From Oscheius tipulae (lineage: Eukaryota; Nematoda; Chromadorea; Rhabditida; Rhabditidae), in assembly GCA_037178975.1 (NCBI GenBank), contig JASJZH010000001.1:4340001-4404000 (forward strand): 64,000 nucleotides of DNA. Direction: 5' to 3'. Of the stretch, positions 49,626 through 60,849 are shown one piece after another. The notes under the pieces were generated by a model, which saw only the letters and a list, made by a program, of their open reading frames with translations, was not told where the DNA came from and made no database searches. Every line of letters starts with the position of its first letter. The stretch's first letter is position 1. The translations under genes and the position numbers were made by a program.

Positions 49626-50213
49626 GCCGGATAGAAATAACGCCTAGTCAATTTAGCTGAGAGTGATCTGAATTAATTTCGCGGCCAAAAGATTCAATCA
49701 GGCCGAACGACATGAACGCGAAGAGCCGGAGGGCACAAATTTCGGAGGAGCACGAGGCCGAGGCGGGTGATTCACCTCCCAAAAAGGGTTTGGAAAGCGG
49801 GACACACGCGACTCGAAGACGAATTTTGGGGGTCTGATAAGGGTATGCTCAAAAGTGTCACTTTTACTCGGACAATGGACGCGACAGAACAGAGGATGTT
49901 ACCAGCCTTTTTCGTTGTTATGGTCCCCTGAATTAATTAAGTCCATTTAGCTTTTTGTAATTCTTGATAAGAGTAATAACTGTCTTTTATTAATTTTTTT
50001 CTTTCATTACTCTTATTGGGGTCTTTATTTCGGAATACCGACCGAGACACGAATGTGAAGTACCCAGACTGCTCATACTCATCAAAAGACTGTTATATGG
50101 TAAGCCAAGTAAAAGAAGCTCGAATTTAGAAAACGAAGAGTTTTTGAGCGAAAATGCGAGCGGATTTTGAAGAAATTTGGTAGAGATAGAAAAAAAGACT
50201 AGTTTTTTGTACT
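49626..50213. other. let-23 upstream region
   Basis: This lies between the two signal-peptide exons. It holds a TTAATTCAG acceptor about 43 nt before the let-23 ATG and one copy of a 60-nt dispersed repeat at 50105-50162. No other gene is seen. Confidence 0.4.
50105..50162 (+). repeat. Dispersed repeat, copy A
   Basis: AAGTAAAAGAAGCTCGAATTTAG followed by a GTTTTTGAGCGAA(A/T)ATGCGAG tail; the same block occurs at about 52308-52364 in the same orientation with a few differences and one short indel. Confidence 0.65.
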
Positions 50214-50358
50214 CACACTCTCTGAGCTTGACAGCTTCTCCCCTCTTGACCTTCCTGATGATCTTCTTCGTCTTCAGGGAAGCATCAGTCGGCGAATCAG
50301 CATCTGACAGACAAAAGAGCAGAACGAGTCCGGCCAGCAGGAGCTGCCATCGCACCAT
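50214..50358 (-). CDS. Orphan signal-peptide exon (possible alternative let-23 first exon)
   Basis: An ATG at 50358 opens a clear signal peptide (MVRWQLLLAGLVLLFCLSDA) followed by a basic stretch (KTKKIIRKVKRGEAVKLRE). It ends at a GTGAGT donor near 50212. A TTTTTTCAG acceptor lies 8 nt upstream of the ATG, so the transcript is probably trans-spliced. The donor leaves one base of a codon, the same phase as let-23 exon 1, so splicing to let-23 exon 2 (49280) would be in frame. Alternatively it begins a small separate secreted-protein gene; an unspliced frame runs on to 49990. Nothing in the later sequence decides between these. Confidence 0.4.
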
Positions 50359-50881
50359 GAACTCAGCTGAAAAAGGGGATTTGTAAACACTCGCGGTCGA
50401 ATAATAAACAGCCGGAAATTGTTCTTATCAGAGGAAGGATTCAAAAATAGGAAGTCAGGTTGACAGGGAGAGAGACAAAGAGGCCCCAATCAATGAATGG
50501 AACTGTTTGGGACAAATGGATGTTGTGACGGAGTCGCAACTGAATCAGAGGGGACGCGACATTCAAGGATTGAGCGTGTTGTAATGTGCTGGGAAAGGAA
50601 ACGTCTCTCTTCCATCTTGTGACCGTCAGAGGAGAGGAGGATAAGACACGAGCCAAGGTTATCGGAAGTTGAGATCCCAGCTGGTAACAGGAAGAGAGAG
50701 ACTTGACATAGTTTGACAGGATGAGTATCCTAATTTAGGAAAACAGTCAGATCCAAATGGAACAGTAAGCGTCAGCAAACCCACTAACATCCGATCAAAT
50801 GACCCATGAAACGAGGAACGGAACGTAAGTTTTGGACCTGCCATTAGGAGGAAAAGGGCGCTAATCGATCTCAGACAGTTC

Positions 50882-50902
50882 CCTCTCTCTCTCTCTCTCT
50901 CT
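50882..50902. repeat. (CT)n simple repeat
   Basis: An uninterrupted CT dinucleotide run. Confidence 0.8.
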
Positions 50903-52307
50903 TATTCAGTCCGCCCGATACCATTCACTACCTCCATGTTATCGTTTGAGGTTACTCTTACGGGTGAGAATATGGCGGGAAGGAGAAGAACCGGAGAAGA
51001 CAACTTACAGATAAGATAGGGCAAAGAAGTCCTGATAGGACCGAGCAAAACAGGGAAAAGAGGCTTGACCGTAATGATGACGAGAGCTCAATACATGAAA
51101 AGAGAAGAGAGTGGATAGAATTTAACAAATTGACATGTCAGAGGGAATGGGAAATATCGAAGAGAAAATCGTGAAACTGTTCTGGGTTGTGAAAATAAAC
51201 TGATAATCAATGAGTCCCTAGTGGATGAAGCTGCTAAAGAGAGCTGTCATAAAATCAGGAGACTCTTGCTTGGAACTCTGAACTGAAACGCGTTGTTCAG
51301 TGCTATCAGACTCTAGACAAGAAACCATAATTAGACAGCAGATGGAACATAAAGGAGGAGACCGCAGCTGTCTTCTACCTCTTCCAGCCACATTTGACTA
51401 GTCCGACTCTGTAATTAGTCTGGAGGTGAGTCAGTAGTCGCTCTCACGGTCCAGATGAATATGCCTATTAGAAATGTCAATGTGAGAGAACTGTAGCCAT
51501 CTCTCTAATGAGGGCGCATGGTCTAAAAGAGAAATAATAAATGGCAGAAGGTGGCCACATGTGGTGAGCGAAGAGAGCCCTTAAAAAACGGAAAGTATAG
51601 GCACACGGGGGCGATTGCCACAACGCTTAGCGGATTCAGTTTAAACAAGCAGACCTTGGCCCCCGCGAGATTATCCCCCTTATTAGGAGAGACATAAATT
51701 GGGAAAGAGGTGTCACTAATCTGGCAATGGCAAGGTCACAGTTAGAGCAGACGGCGGGTAAGAAAGATTGTAGGCGGTTCTGATTCATATGGCATGTCTA
51801 GTTCGATTTCTCTCCCTCCTCTATATTTGCCAACCACATTCACCACTCACTTAGGACACCTTTAGGGAACTGTGTAAACGGCTCATTACGGCTCTAGTTC
51901 GACAGTCACGGCATTTGACAGCAATACGTTTATAAAACTAAGGGTATAACGTAGACTCCTCTTCAGTTCGATCACAGTATACAGTGAAGGAGTGAATGAA
52001 ATAAGAGAACAAGCAGGCAAAGAACTCAGAAAAGAACAGCCAGGGAGAGTAATAGGACCGGGTGGAAGATAGAAAAGAGATAATTTGGCAATTTGACATA
52101 TACGGGGCGTCAATTAGAAAGACACAACAGAAATAACGGAACAGGGAAGAGAGGAATAAAATGTTCAAGTAACAGACTGAGCGAGGACTTTTCTCTAGCC
52201 TTCAAGAGTTTGCTTTTGATAGCCACCGAACCCCGATCGGCCAATGAGTAGAAATTCTGACAAGATCGTTGGGCTACTCGGGGCTGACCCAGATCTTTTC
52301 TCGTAGG

Positions 52308-52364
52308 AAGTAAAAGAAGCTCGAATTTAGGGCAAAACGAAAAGTTTTTGAGCGAATATGCGAG
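52308..52364 (+). repeat. Dispersed repeat, copy B
   Basis: Matches 50105-50162 over its length in the same orientation, with small differences in the middle (GGGCAAAACGAAAAG versus AAAACGAAGAG). Confidence 0.65.
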
Positions 52365-52796
52365 TACTCAAACGTGGCCTTTTTGGAAGAAGAAGAATTG
52401 TCGTTCTGTTGCTGTCTGCTGTGCCACAATGAGCTCTATCACAAGTCAACAAGTCTTGACAAGTCGAGATTATAAGGTGTTTCGACTATTTCGCGCGCTG
52501 TTTGAATCAAAACTTTTCAGTTCTCAACAGATTTCCGTATTTCTCTCACAAACAGCTATCTAGCATTATCGTTGTTGTTATCCAGAAACAACAAGCAACC
52601 AGATTCTGCACCTGACTGCCTACAATACCTCTTTTCCTGCCCGAAAAATTGACCAGTTGAGAAGTTGTTTGCAGTTTTGCTTGAAAAGTGCTCAGATTTC
52701 GTACTCTGCTCCTCCGCCTGTGTCTTGGCTTTCCCTTTTTCTTTTATTTTGTTTATTTACTCTGTAAAAAGCTATATTTACGTTTCAGAAAAGCAC

Positions 52797-52985
52797 GGAG
52801 TAGCCGAGACTATCCACCATGTCGTCTGTTACGTCGATCCGATGATAGACAAGCGGTGGACTCGAGAGCGTCCTATGAAGACCCGCCTATGGGATGAACA
52901 CGTCCATGATCGTGATCAAATCAAGCCCGGCAGAGAGGATCCAGCCATACTGTCGTTGGGCACGAATCATATTTGCTCTGTTAGT
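52797..52985 (+). pseudogene. DDX1 fragment
   Basis: The translation VAETIHHVVCYVDPMIDKRW and later [13 protein letters not shown] match DDX1 exon 7 of this window (56938-57108: [33 protein letters not shown]), at roughly 80 percent nucleotide identity by eye. Neither helicase core flank is present. It starts after an intron-like TTTACGTTTCAG and ends before the exon's own 3' boundary. It lies about 4 kb upstream of the intact gene in the same orientation, so it is a dead partial duplicate, possibly carried with the adjacent retroelement. Confidence 0.82.
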
Positions 52986-53094
52986 AATCAGAAATGTTGC
53001 AATCCTGTGCAAAAGTACTCACTCGAGTACTTATGAGACGAATGGAACGATGCCTAGACGAGTAAGCAGATGAATGGCAAACGGGCGTCCGGAA

Positions 53095-53745
53095 AGGCTA
53101 TTCTACGATGGATAATCTGTACTCTGTCAAACAGATCATTGAGAAGGGCACTGAACACAACCGCAAACTGTGTTTGGGCTTCATTGATTCTAAGAAAGCC
53201 TTCGATACAATCAGTCGACGTGGAACGCTCTGACGGAGATGGGAATCAACTCCACTCTGATCAAGATGCTCCGACGCCTCTACGGAGATGTGCTCAGTCC
53301 GAAACTCTTCAATGCTACACTGAGCTATGCAATCAACAAAATCGAATGGGAAGAGGCATCCGAATCAATGGCCAACAGCATTCTAGGATATGCGGACGAC
53401 ATGGTCCTTTTCTCCAGGAGCAGACCAGGCATGGAACAGATGATGTACAAGCTCAGGACTGCGATGAGGACAGTTGATCTCGAAGTTAACATCAAAAAGA
53501 CGGTACTGATGTCCAATATCTAAAACAAGACGCCCCTGACGGTCAACGGATCCCCTCTCAACTTTGTAAACACGTTCATCTTCCTGGGATCACAAATATC
53601 GATCCTACTCTGTGATTCCGATGAGGTCAGGAGACGAATGGGACAAGCTTTTAGTGCCTTCAACAAGCCTGCTTGCCCATTGTTGGCTCGAAACACTTTT
53701 CGTTGTACGACGGAAGTCACAGATAAGGCAGTTATGGGTAGATGA
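53095..53745 (+). mobile_element. Non-LTR retrotransposon reverse transcriptase remnant
   Basis: Frames here encode a degraded reverse transcriptase. Motif A is LCLGFIDSKKAFDTI (the F.D...AFD pattern), followed by EMGINSTLIKMLRRLYGD. The catalytic YADD box appears as ILGYADDMVLFS, then DLEVNIKKTVLMS and an IFLGSQI-like segment. Stops and frame changes occur near 53232, 53521 and 53743. No endonuclease domain, 5' end or poly(A) tail is visible. The motif spacing fits a LINE-type (RTE/CR1-like) element; the clade is an inference. Confidence 0.82.
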
Positions 53746-54781
53746 AGGGTCCTGATGACCGTAACACTCGAAGAAGAACATTGTATCGCCAGTAAGAAGC
53801 CATTCTATCTCCAGATTTACAGAGCCGCTGTCGGTCAAGATGGTTACAAACCGCCGTAAATTTAGCTCGTCGATCTGGGGCTTGATACGTTTCCAATGAG
53901 GAGGCAGAGTTTGGTATAATTGCTGCCCATATCTCCAATGATAGATACCCAAAGCTTATTTCCGAGCTGTTCTCCTTGTAAAGGAGTCGTAGTGACTTTG
54001 AACTCTCTGAGTAAGGGAATCGCCAATGGTCTGTAAACCTACACCGTGTGTGTTACAATCTGCACCTTTTCCATCCTGAATAGTGAGTAAAAACGATAAG
54101 TATTTCTCTCGTATTGACAGTTCTTGTGTAAGTGAACGTGTCACGTTGTACGGAGCAAAGGATAGTGGTTCGCATGACGACTAAGATGTGTTTTCAGTCG
54201 GCTGTACATGTCCAGGAGATATTGAAAGATTTCAACATTACCAAAGTGTCCATGAGGGATAGGCAATTTTTCTTGTTGCATAGAAGGTCTATGCGTGCTC
54301 GTTTTGCAGCAGCCTTCTTTTTTAGAGTCATCACGCGAACCCTCCGCTTGAGCTTACCAATATACTTGCTCTGCCTTTCCACGATGTTTCGAAGAGTGGA
54401 AATCGTTTGAAAAAAATTCGCATCACCCAATTCAGCTTGAACATCACGAGACGAGGAGCTTAATACATCAGTCTGAGATTTTTGACTAGTTGTGAATGGT
54501 TCTGTCAGACAGGAGGCGTGATAAACTTGGAAGCCATCTCCATCCACCAACTGACGCCTTCGCCTTTTATAGGGATTAGTGGGAGTGTCAAAAATTGACG
54601 AGCGGCAAGTGGAGACACTGTTGAGAAAACATGGGGAGGAGTGCATTCTACTGTCATTGAAAGTATTGGCTTCCATAAACTCTGGATCAAAACTCTCTAG
54701 AATGGGCTTAACATTTGTGTGAACTAGCTTGGTATCAGCTTTCGACTTTTTGTGAAAGTATATTTGGTCTTTTCTTAGCAA
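53605..54781 (-). mobile_element. Unclassified transposon-like ORF remnants
   Basis: Three minus-strand frames line up. The first, at 54781-54194, is a 195-residue protein with a Ser-rich N-terminal part, a basic patch (NPYKRRRRQLVDGDG) and a coiled coil (STLRNIVERQSKYIGKLKRR). The second, at 54144-53956, contains GVGLQTIGDSLTQRVQSHYD. The third, at 53952-53605, contains EWLLTGDTMFFFECYGHQDP then STHNCLICDF. That last pattern, a (G/S)D..F followed by a Gly-x-x-x-Ser and C..C, resembles a conserved block in uncharacterised transposase-like proteins widespread in invertebrates; this is from memory and tentative. Stops separate the frames, and the 3' part overlaps the reverse transcriptase remnant on the other strand, suggesting nested insertion or decay. 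Confidence 0.45.
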
Positions 54782-55296
54782 AGCTCGAAAAAGTTCATAG
54801 CATTTTCACAACCTTTTTAGCTGCTCGTGTCTTGAAAAAGAGAAGAATAAGAAACTAGCTCGAAGTGAGTAGTGAAATCCGCGGCAAGCCGCTTTTTTGA
54901 TATAACGTAGGGTATACGGTAAAAATCTGTGCCAAAATCGGTTTCAGCCAGGATATCCGTAGGATACTGTAATTAAGAAGACGAGCGGCATTGGTGCCCG
55001 GTTTGAAAAAGTGGCGACACTCGTCACACGCCGTGAACCACCCTTCTTTTCGCCGTCGTTTTTTTTAATTATAATTGTCTCCTTTGTGCAAAAATATGAT
55101 ACGTAGAAGCGTTCCTACAGTGTGGCTAATTGACCTAAACCATTTTTTTTGGTACTAATGGACGTTGGCTATGAAAAGATACCTCTGAGCATACGTTTCT
55201 GCGCTCCATCGCTTTGCCATTACAAAATTTGACACAGCTGTTTATTCTATTTTCTTTTCGCTACAATAACATAATTTCAATGCGCTTTTCAGACAG
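54782..55296. other. Upstream region of DDX1
   Basis: AT-rich and non-coding by inspection. The right end has CTTTTCAG at 55285-55292, four bases before the DDX1 ATG. Confidence 0.45.
55285..55292 (+). promoter_or_regulatory. Probable SL trans-splice acceptor, DDX1
   Basis: CTTTTCAG followed by ACAG and the ATG at 55297; a canonical 3' splice site directly before the start codon. Confidence 0.6.
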
Positions 55297-58121
55297 ATGA
55301 CTGCCTTCGAAGAGCTGGGAGTGATTCCAGAGCTCGGAGACGCCGTGAGTCTTCTGGGATGGGAGTCAGTATCAATTTTTTTAATGTTTCTACTGCGAAA
55401 TTTGCAGATTGCCGACTCCGATACAGTCAGACGCAATTCCTGCTATTCTGGGCGGTGGAGATGTACTCATTGTAAGCGGTTCCAACTTCATTTTCTCATA
55501 GGTAAAACTTGCAGGCAGCTGAGACGGGTAGCGGCAAGACTGGAGCTTTCTGCCTTCCAGTCGTTCAAATTTTGTGGGAGAAACGAAAGGACGAGCAGAA
55601 GCCCAGGGGAGAACCGAAAGAAGGTAGTGTGTTAATCACTCAGTCAGATTAGTTCAACTGATTCTTTCGGGAGCCGTTAACAACATAGGATCTTTCATAT
55701 CCAATATTACAACGACGGTTTCAGCGAGTCACGAATGGAAGTTGAACCTAGCCGACCGAGATCATGGCTTGGCTGTAGATTTGAGTGGTTTGTCATGTGA
55801 GAGTCGAACTCCGAAGCAGTGGTTTGGATGCAGAGCCACAGGAGCCGTCTGTTCGAGCGGCAAGTACTACTACGAGGCCAAAATTACGCGTGATGGCCTT
55901 TGTCGCGTCGGCTGGTCGACGGCAGATGCTGTCTTGAATCTTGGTATGTTCTCTTCTGACATATAGTCAAAGAGATTTCAGGAACTGATAACAAGGGTTT
56001 CGGATTCGGAGGCACAGGAAAGAAGAGTCACAACAAGAATTTCGAAGATTACGGAATGTCGTTCACCCTGAATGACGTTCTTGGCTGCTTTTTGGACCTG
56101 GATAAGGGCTCCATCTGGTGGTCGAAGAACGGAGAACAGTTCCCACCAGCTTACAATCTTCCGAAAAATCTGTTCACAACACACAGTGGCATGCATCCAG
56201 CAGTTCTTCTTCAGAATTCGTCTTTGGAACTGAATTTTGGAGCGAAGCCTTTCGCCTTCCCTCCTGGAAATGTAAGTCACCATCCCTAACCCTAAGATTC
56301 AAATTTCCAGGGCTTTATGGGTGTGGCCTCGGCCCCAAAGTCAAATACAGTTTGGAGATCTGGACGCTGCAAGGTCTCAGCCAAAGATACTTTGCTCCCT
56401 CTATGCATCATCATTGAGCCAACGAAAGAACTTGTGGAGCAGACACACAGCAATCTTGTCCTGTTCGCGAAGAAGCTTAATGACCCTTCTTTGAGGAAAG
56501 ATACATTTCGTTACTGTTCAATGGACAGATATTTAGATGTGTTTCGACAACCGCTCCTTCCGGACAAGTTTTAAAAGAACTCGAAGCTGGTTGCGACGTG
56601 GTTACTGGAACTGTTCAGAGGCTGAACGACCTTGCATATCAAGGAGTTCTGTCTCTAAAAGCTCTCCAATTTGTTGTCATTGATGAGGCTGTGAGAGTTC
56701 TTTCTTTTTACTCGAACCTTTTTCTTTTAGGACCATTTTCTTAACGATAAGGGATCTGGAGGAGGGGCTGCCGCACTGAATCGTCTCTTTGGAATGCTTC
56801 CTCTGGTCACGATGGAAGGAAACAGATTACAAGTGATCGTCTGCTCCGCCACTCTCCACAATCCCGATGTTTCTCGATTCGCAGACCGGTACATGCACTT
56901 CCCGCAGTGGATTGACCTGAAAGGAATGGACAGTGTGGCCGAGACTGTCCATCACGTCGTCTGTCATGTCGATCCGATAGCAGACAAGCAATGGATTCGA
57001 GAGCGACCGACGAATACCCGTCTGGAAGACGATCACGTCCATGATAGGGATCAAATCAAACCGGGGAGCAAAGATGCAGCCACCTTGTCCTTGGGCACAA
57101 AGATCCTGAAAGGAATCTACGTTTTGAAGGTAGTTTTATAATCATTGAAACAGCTGACAGAAAATGGGATAGAATAAAACTATACCGCGTGAGTAGACTA
57201 TAAGCTGAAAGACACAACATAAAAATGCGTGGTAGACTGTTCGATTCAGGCCATCCAAGCTCTGAAGATGGACCAAGCCATCATATTCTGTCGTACCAAA
57301 CAACAGTGTGACCACATGAGAGACTTTCTCGAGAAGCATAGCTACTCGGCAGTCTGTCTTCATGGAGACAGATCCACGGAACAAAGATCTGGAGCACTAG
57401 CCGATTTCAAGGCAAAGAAGACCCAGTTTCTCATCTGCAGTAATGTGGCAGCTCGTGGAGTTGATGTGGCTGTAGCCTACGGTTTGTGGTTTCTTCATAA
57501 GTTTCACAAACATTTTTAGTAATCAACGTGACTCTCCCGGATGCTAAGGAAGTTTATGTCCATCGTGTTGGGCGTGTAGGTCGTGCTGATCGTATGGGCC
57601 TATCCATTTCTCTCGTGTCAACGAAAGAAGAGAAGGTCTGGTTCCACAGATGCTCATCTCGAGGAATAGACTGTTGCAATACGAAGGACATAAAGGATGG
57701 AGGCTGTACTATTTGGTTTGACGAGATGAAGGTAAGTTCTTGGCTAAAAGTTTTGTCTTCTCCCATTCCTGCTAGCCTATGATTTTTTTACTCTGAAATG
57801 GAAAAAAAAATAAAAGAAATTAGAACTTTTCAGATGCTATCCGAAGTGGAAGAGCACCTCGGCCAGACAGTCAGTATCGTGGACTCTGACTTCCAAGTCC
57901 CTGTGGACGAGTTCGATGGCAAGGTCGTTTACGGAAACCGAAGAACACAAGGTTTGAAGCAAAACATAGTTTTCTACAAAAACTTTTCAGGAGCTCAATT
58001 CTGTGGTCACGCACCGCAAATGGCCACCTCTGTGGCTCATTTGGTCGATATAGAACGGTCTCTTCAACTCTCCTACCTGACTGGCGTCCGTGACAAATTC
58101 GCAACTTTTCCTGTTCTGTAG
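55297..58121 (+). CDS. ddx-1: ATP-dependent RNA helicase DDX1 (with an apparent frame break)
   Basis: DDX1 is a DEAD-box helicase with a SPRY domain inserted in the first RecA lobe; in mammals it belongs to the tRNA ligase complex. Exons: 55297-55364, 55408-55471, 55515-55623, 55725-55943, 55982-56271, 56311-56690, 56731-57129, 57250-57481, 57520-57731, 57834-57951, 57991-58121. Visible motifs are Q motif [13 protein letters not shown], Walker [16 protein letters not shown] ([31 protein letters not shown]), Ia [14 protein letters not shown] (VIDEAD), SAT (VCSATLH), [16 protein letters not shown] and [15 protein letters not shown]. The C-terminal EFDGKVVYG and LQLSYLTG fit the family. Around 56494-56504 the frame shifts between LNDPSLRK and ISLLFNGQ with no good intron. 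Motif Ib reads TGTVQRL where DDX1 has TPGRL. Confidence 0.92.
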
Positions 58122-60120
58122 TCCGATTTAGATTTACGGGTTTAAAGCAATTCGACGGTTTTGTATAAATTATTTGGCTTTAGCTTGACCTGACTGGTAG
58201 TCTCATGAGCTCTCGGCGACGCGTGAATTATTGAGACCCGAGGGAGCCGACAGCGGCTCAGATGACGTCCACCGAACTCCTACTCTCTATACGTGCAATA
58301 TATAGTCAGAATTACTTATCCAGCTTCCCTTTCTCTTGCACTCTTGGACCTGATCGCTGATCGACCATCGCTCCGAAAACAGTTGTTTCCTCGAGAGAGA
58401 TCACATTCCGATCTCTGTCAGCTTCTCGTCTTACTTTCATATTAGAAGTAGTACCATCTTTGTCACCGCTTTACTATGACACTCTTTCTAATCTTGTTCA
58501 ATATTGTTAGCTCAGCAACAAGTGAGGAGCATCCTGTTTATATCTTCTTCCCAGCCGCACTCCGACAATCACAAGAACTATCTATTCCACATACCAGCTT
58601 GACTATCTGGATAAGGCAGACTCTTAATCTACCAGCCTTATGCTTCTCGAGCAAGTGTCATCTGTCGACATGTCTCCTGCTTACCAGATCGGCTGTCCAC
58701 CACACGTTCTCTCAACAGGGTGTCTTTTTAGCTCTCATAGTGTTTTTCCGGATCACACTACTCAATCTGTTCCTCTTCGACCATAAGCTCAACCTCCAGG
58801 TCTAGTACACAAAACTGATATCTACTGTTGGCAGGATCTGGCTGGTCAAGGTCTAGAGTAAATGCAAGCTCTTAAATTACTATGGAATTCCCTTCTTCGC
58901 TGAAGAACAGTAGATGGAACTCCAAAGTATTCTTCTCGTTTGCTATACGAATGTCCAAAAAGCTCTGTTCCTAACAGTTCATGAGACTCACGTGGGCGTG
59001 TTGTCTCCCTCTCTTCCGAGACCACAACAGCTGACAGCCCTTTGGCTGTGTGTCAGTTGCGGTGGCCACTTTTTTCCTGGAGATTTTCGTATAGAGAACA
59101 ACAAACAGCCAATTCTCCTTCTTTCTTACTCCCTAAAAGACGCTAGATTCTCTTTTGGTGCGAGGGCCATAATTTTCTTTTCGAGCTCGTTACGAGTGTC
59201 TAAAACCGCTCGACTCGAATCTCCTTCATTCTTTTATTGCCCCTCATCCGGAAATCATCACCTAGAGTGTTTTTTTTAAATTTTAAAACCAACTCATCAT
59301 AGACAAAAAGCTGGTACGAAGGAAATATCAGGTGTTCTTTTTTGAAAACAAAGGGTGTTATCTTCTACTCCCTCGAGCTGTACGAAACATTGTCTCTCTG
59401 GTTATGATGGATGAGTCGGCTCTCGAAAACCTCCTACAAATCTGCTGAGAGTGATTTTTGAGTTGCACCCGAGGCTGACTCTATTCACAAGACCAAGAAG
59501 GTTTTGCAATAATAGCCGCTCCTACGTTTGCTCCTTGGTGCCCCTTTAGTTCATTGTCCAATAGAATTATAGGAGAATGGGCTCTGTAAGACACTTCCTT
59601 CAGACGGTTTTGACGCAGGAATCGAGTCATTCAATCTTTCAAAAGTTTTCTTTGCTACCGTCAGTAAATTTAGGTGGGTTAGTCCTGTATATCGTTTAGT
59701 CGCTTCTACCGAAATGTTTGTTTTCTTGTGTCTTCACAAAATGGTACTGGCTTGGCTGTTCTCACCTTTTTGCTCAAAAGTTATAGAAGAGCGGATTCTG
59801 TCAGCTACTTCTATCAGGATTTCTGCTGGAAAAGGATTATTTCTCTGTCGGTTAGTCATGCCAAGTAAAACTGTATTGGGTGCGAAATAGGGTGTTTGAT
59901 TGCCACTTTCCTAATCGAGAAGGGAGAGGACAATTTGTTAAAATACTACTCCTCATTTTCAAGGCAACTGCCTCACTCTAAGAACCTCGCAATTTGTTCT
60001 CTTTGCAAAAAAAATTGTTGATTCCTCCCCCATTGCTCCCGGTGAATTCAATTGTCCTCTTCCTCCTTCTCATCAATCTCCTGCCCTCTTCGCGACATGT
60101 TCCTCTGGCGCTTCAGAGAG
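58122..60120. other. Intergenic between DDX1 and the four-pass protein gene
   Basis: Pyrimidine-rich on the plus strand with many short frames and no domain or splice pattern. A CTTCAG acceptor at 60111-60116 marks its right end. Confidence 0.45.
60111..60116 (+). promoter_or_regulatory. Probable SL trans-splice acceptor, four-pass protein
   Basis: CTTCAG followed by AGAG and ATG at 60121; this favours the ATG at 60121 over the in-frame ATG at 60097. Confidence 0.5.
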
Positions 60121-60849
60121 ATGGATTTCGATCCGAACGGCATAAAATGGCAGTGCTGCTGCTGTCAACTCCCTACAGGACTACAGGCTCTCGGAGCAGC
60201 AGAGATGGTCCTTTCCACAGCCGTGGCCGTTGGAACTGCTATTCACATCGCCGGTGACATTCAGGCATGTAATTTTTCGTGGGAGGGGCTCAAAAAGCAG
60301 CCATAATTGGTCTTTTGACGGGCTCCAAGACAATTATCCTGTGTTTAAAAAAAAGCTATTACAGCCACCGACAGTTTTTGAAGTCTGTCTGATCATGCTG
60401 ATGGCGGCGATGACGCTAACATCCGGACTGCTGATCTACGCCATTCAGAAGCACAAGTCACAGTTCATGTATCCGTCCATTTTCACCCGGGGTCTGCTCA
60501 TCGTCTTTATTCAAGTAAGGAAATAGAATAAAACCAACCAACTTTCACAGGTTTTTGGAGTGTCTACCGTAGTCTCCCCGCACAATGAGCCATCGAAACC
60601 GATCGATTGGGATCATCGAACTGCTCCACCTCCTGTGAGTTCTCCGAAAGCAGTGGAAATATTTAAGATTAGGCGACATCAGTTGCTCTGCGACTCGTGC
60701 TTCTAGTCTTCGGGATGCTCTTCTTGACCGTCCTCATCGTCTACATCTGCTACCTGATCGTGCGCGGAATCAGCTACGAGAAGGCGTTCGCTCGCCGTAA
60801 AGCCCGTCGTGACAGTTTGATTATTGCCGGTCAGATTGGTAAGTTTTAG
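60121..60849 (+). CDS. Small four-transmembrane protein, nematode-like, unrecognised
   Basis: Exons 60121-60264, 60365-60514, 60551-60634 and 60673-60849 give 184 residues. A hydrophilic start (MDFDPNGIKWQ) is followed by a Cys cluster (CCCC, likely palmitoylated), then helices at about residues 22-45 (LSTAVAVGTAIHI), 55-73 (CLIMLMAAMTLTSGLLI), 85-105 (LLIVFIQVFGVSTVV) and 130-155 (VLLVFGMLFLTVLIVYICYL), and a basic tail (FARRKARRDS). The first intron can be read two ways: GC-AG from 60265, or GT-AG 60269-60374; both keep frame. The last exon could instead splice at GTAAGT (60839), replacing the two final residues. The layout resembles small four-pass lysosomal or tetraspan proteins; no function can be given. 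Confidence 0.7.

Larger units (their letters stand above)
50359..52796. other. Intergenic, purine-rich
   Basis: There is no supported gene. Features are a (CT)n run at 50882-50902 and dispersed repeat copy B at 52308-52364. The right edge runs into the DDX1 fragment. Confidence 0.45.

Noticed and set aside
58476-59279. Plus-strand frames between DDX1 and the four-pass gene
   Set aside because: Hydrophobic character follows from the pyrimidine-rich strand composition; there are no conserved motifs or splice structure.
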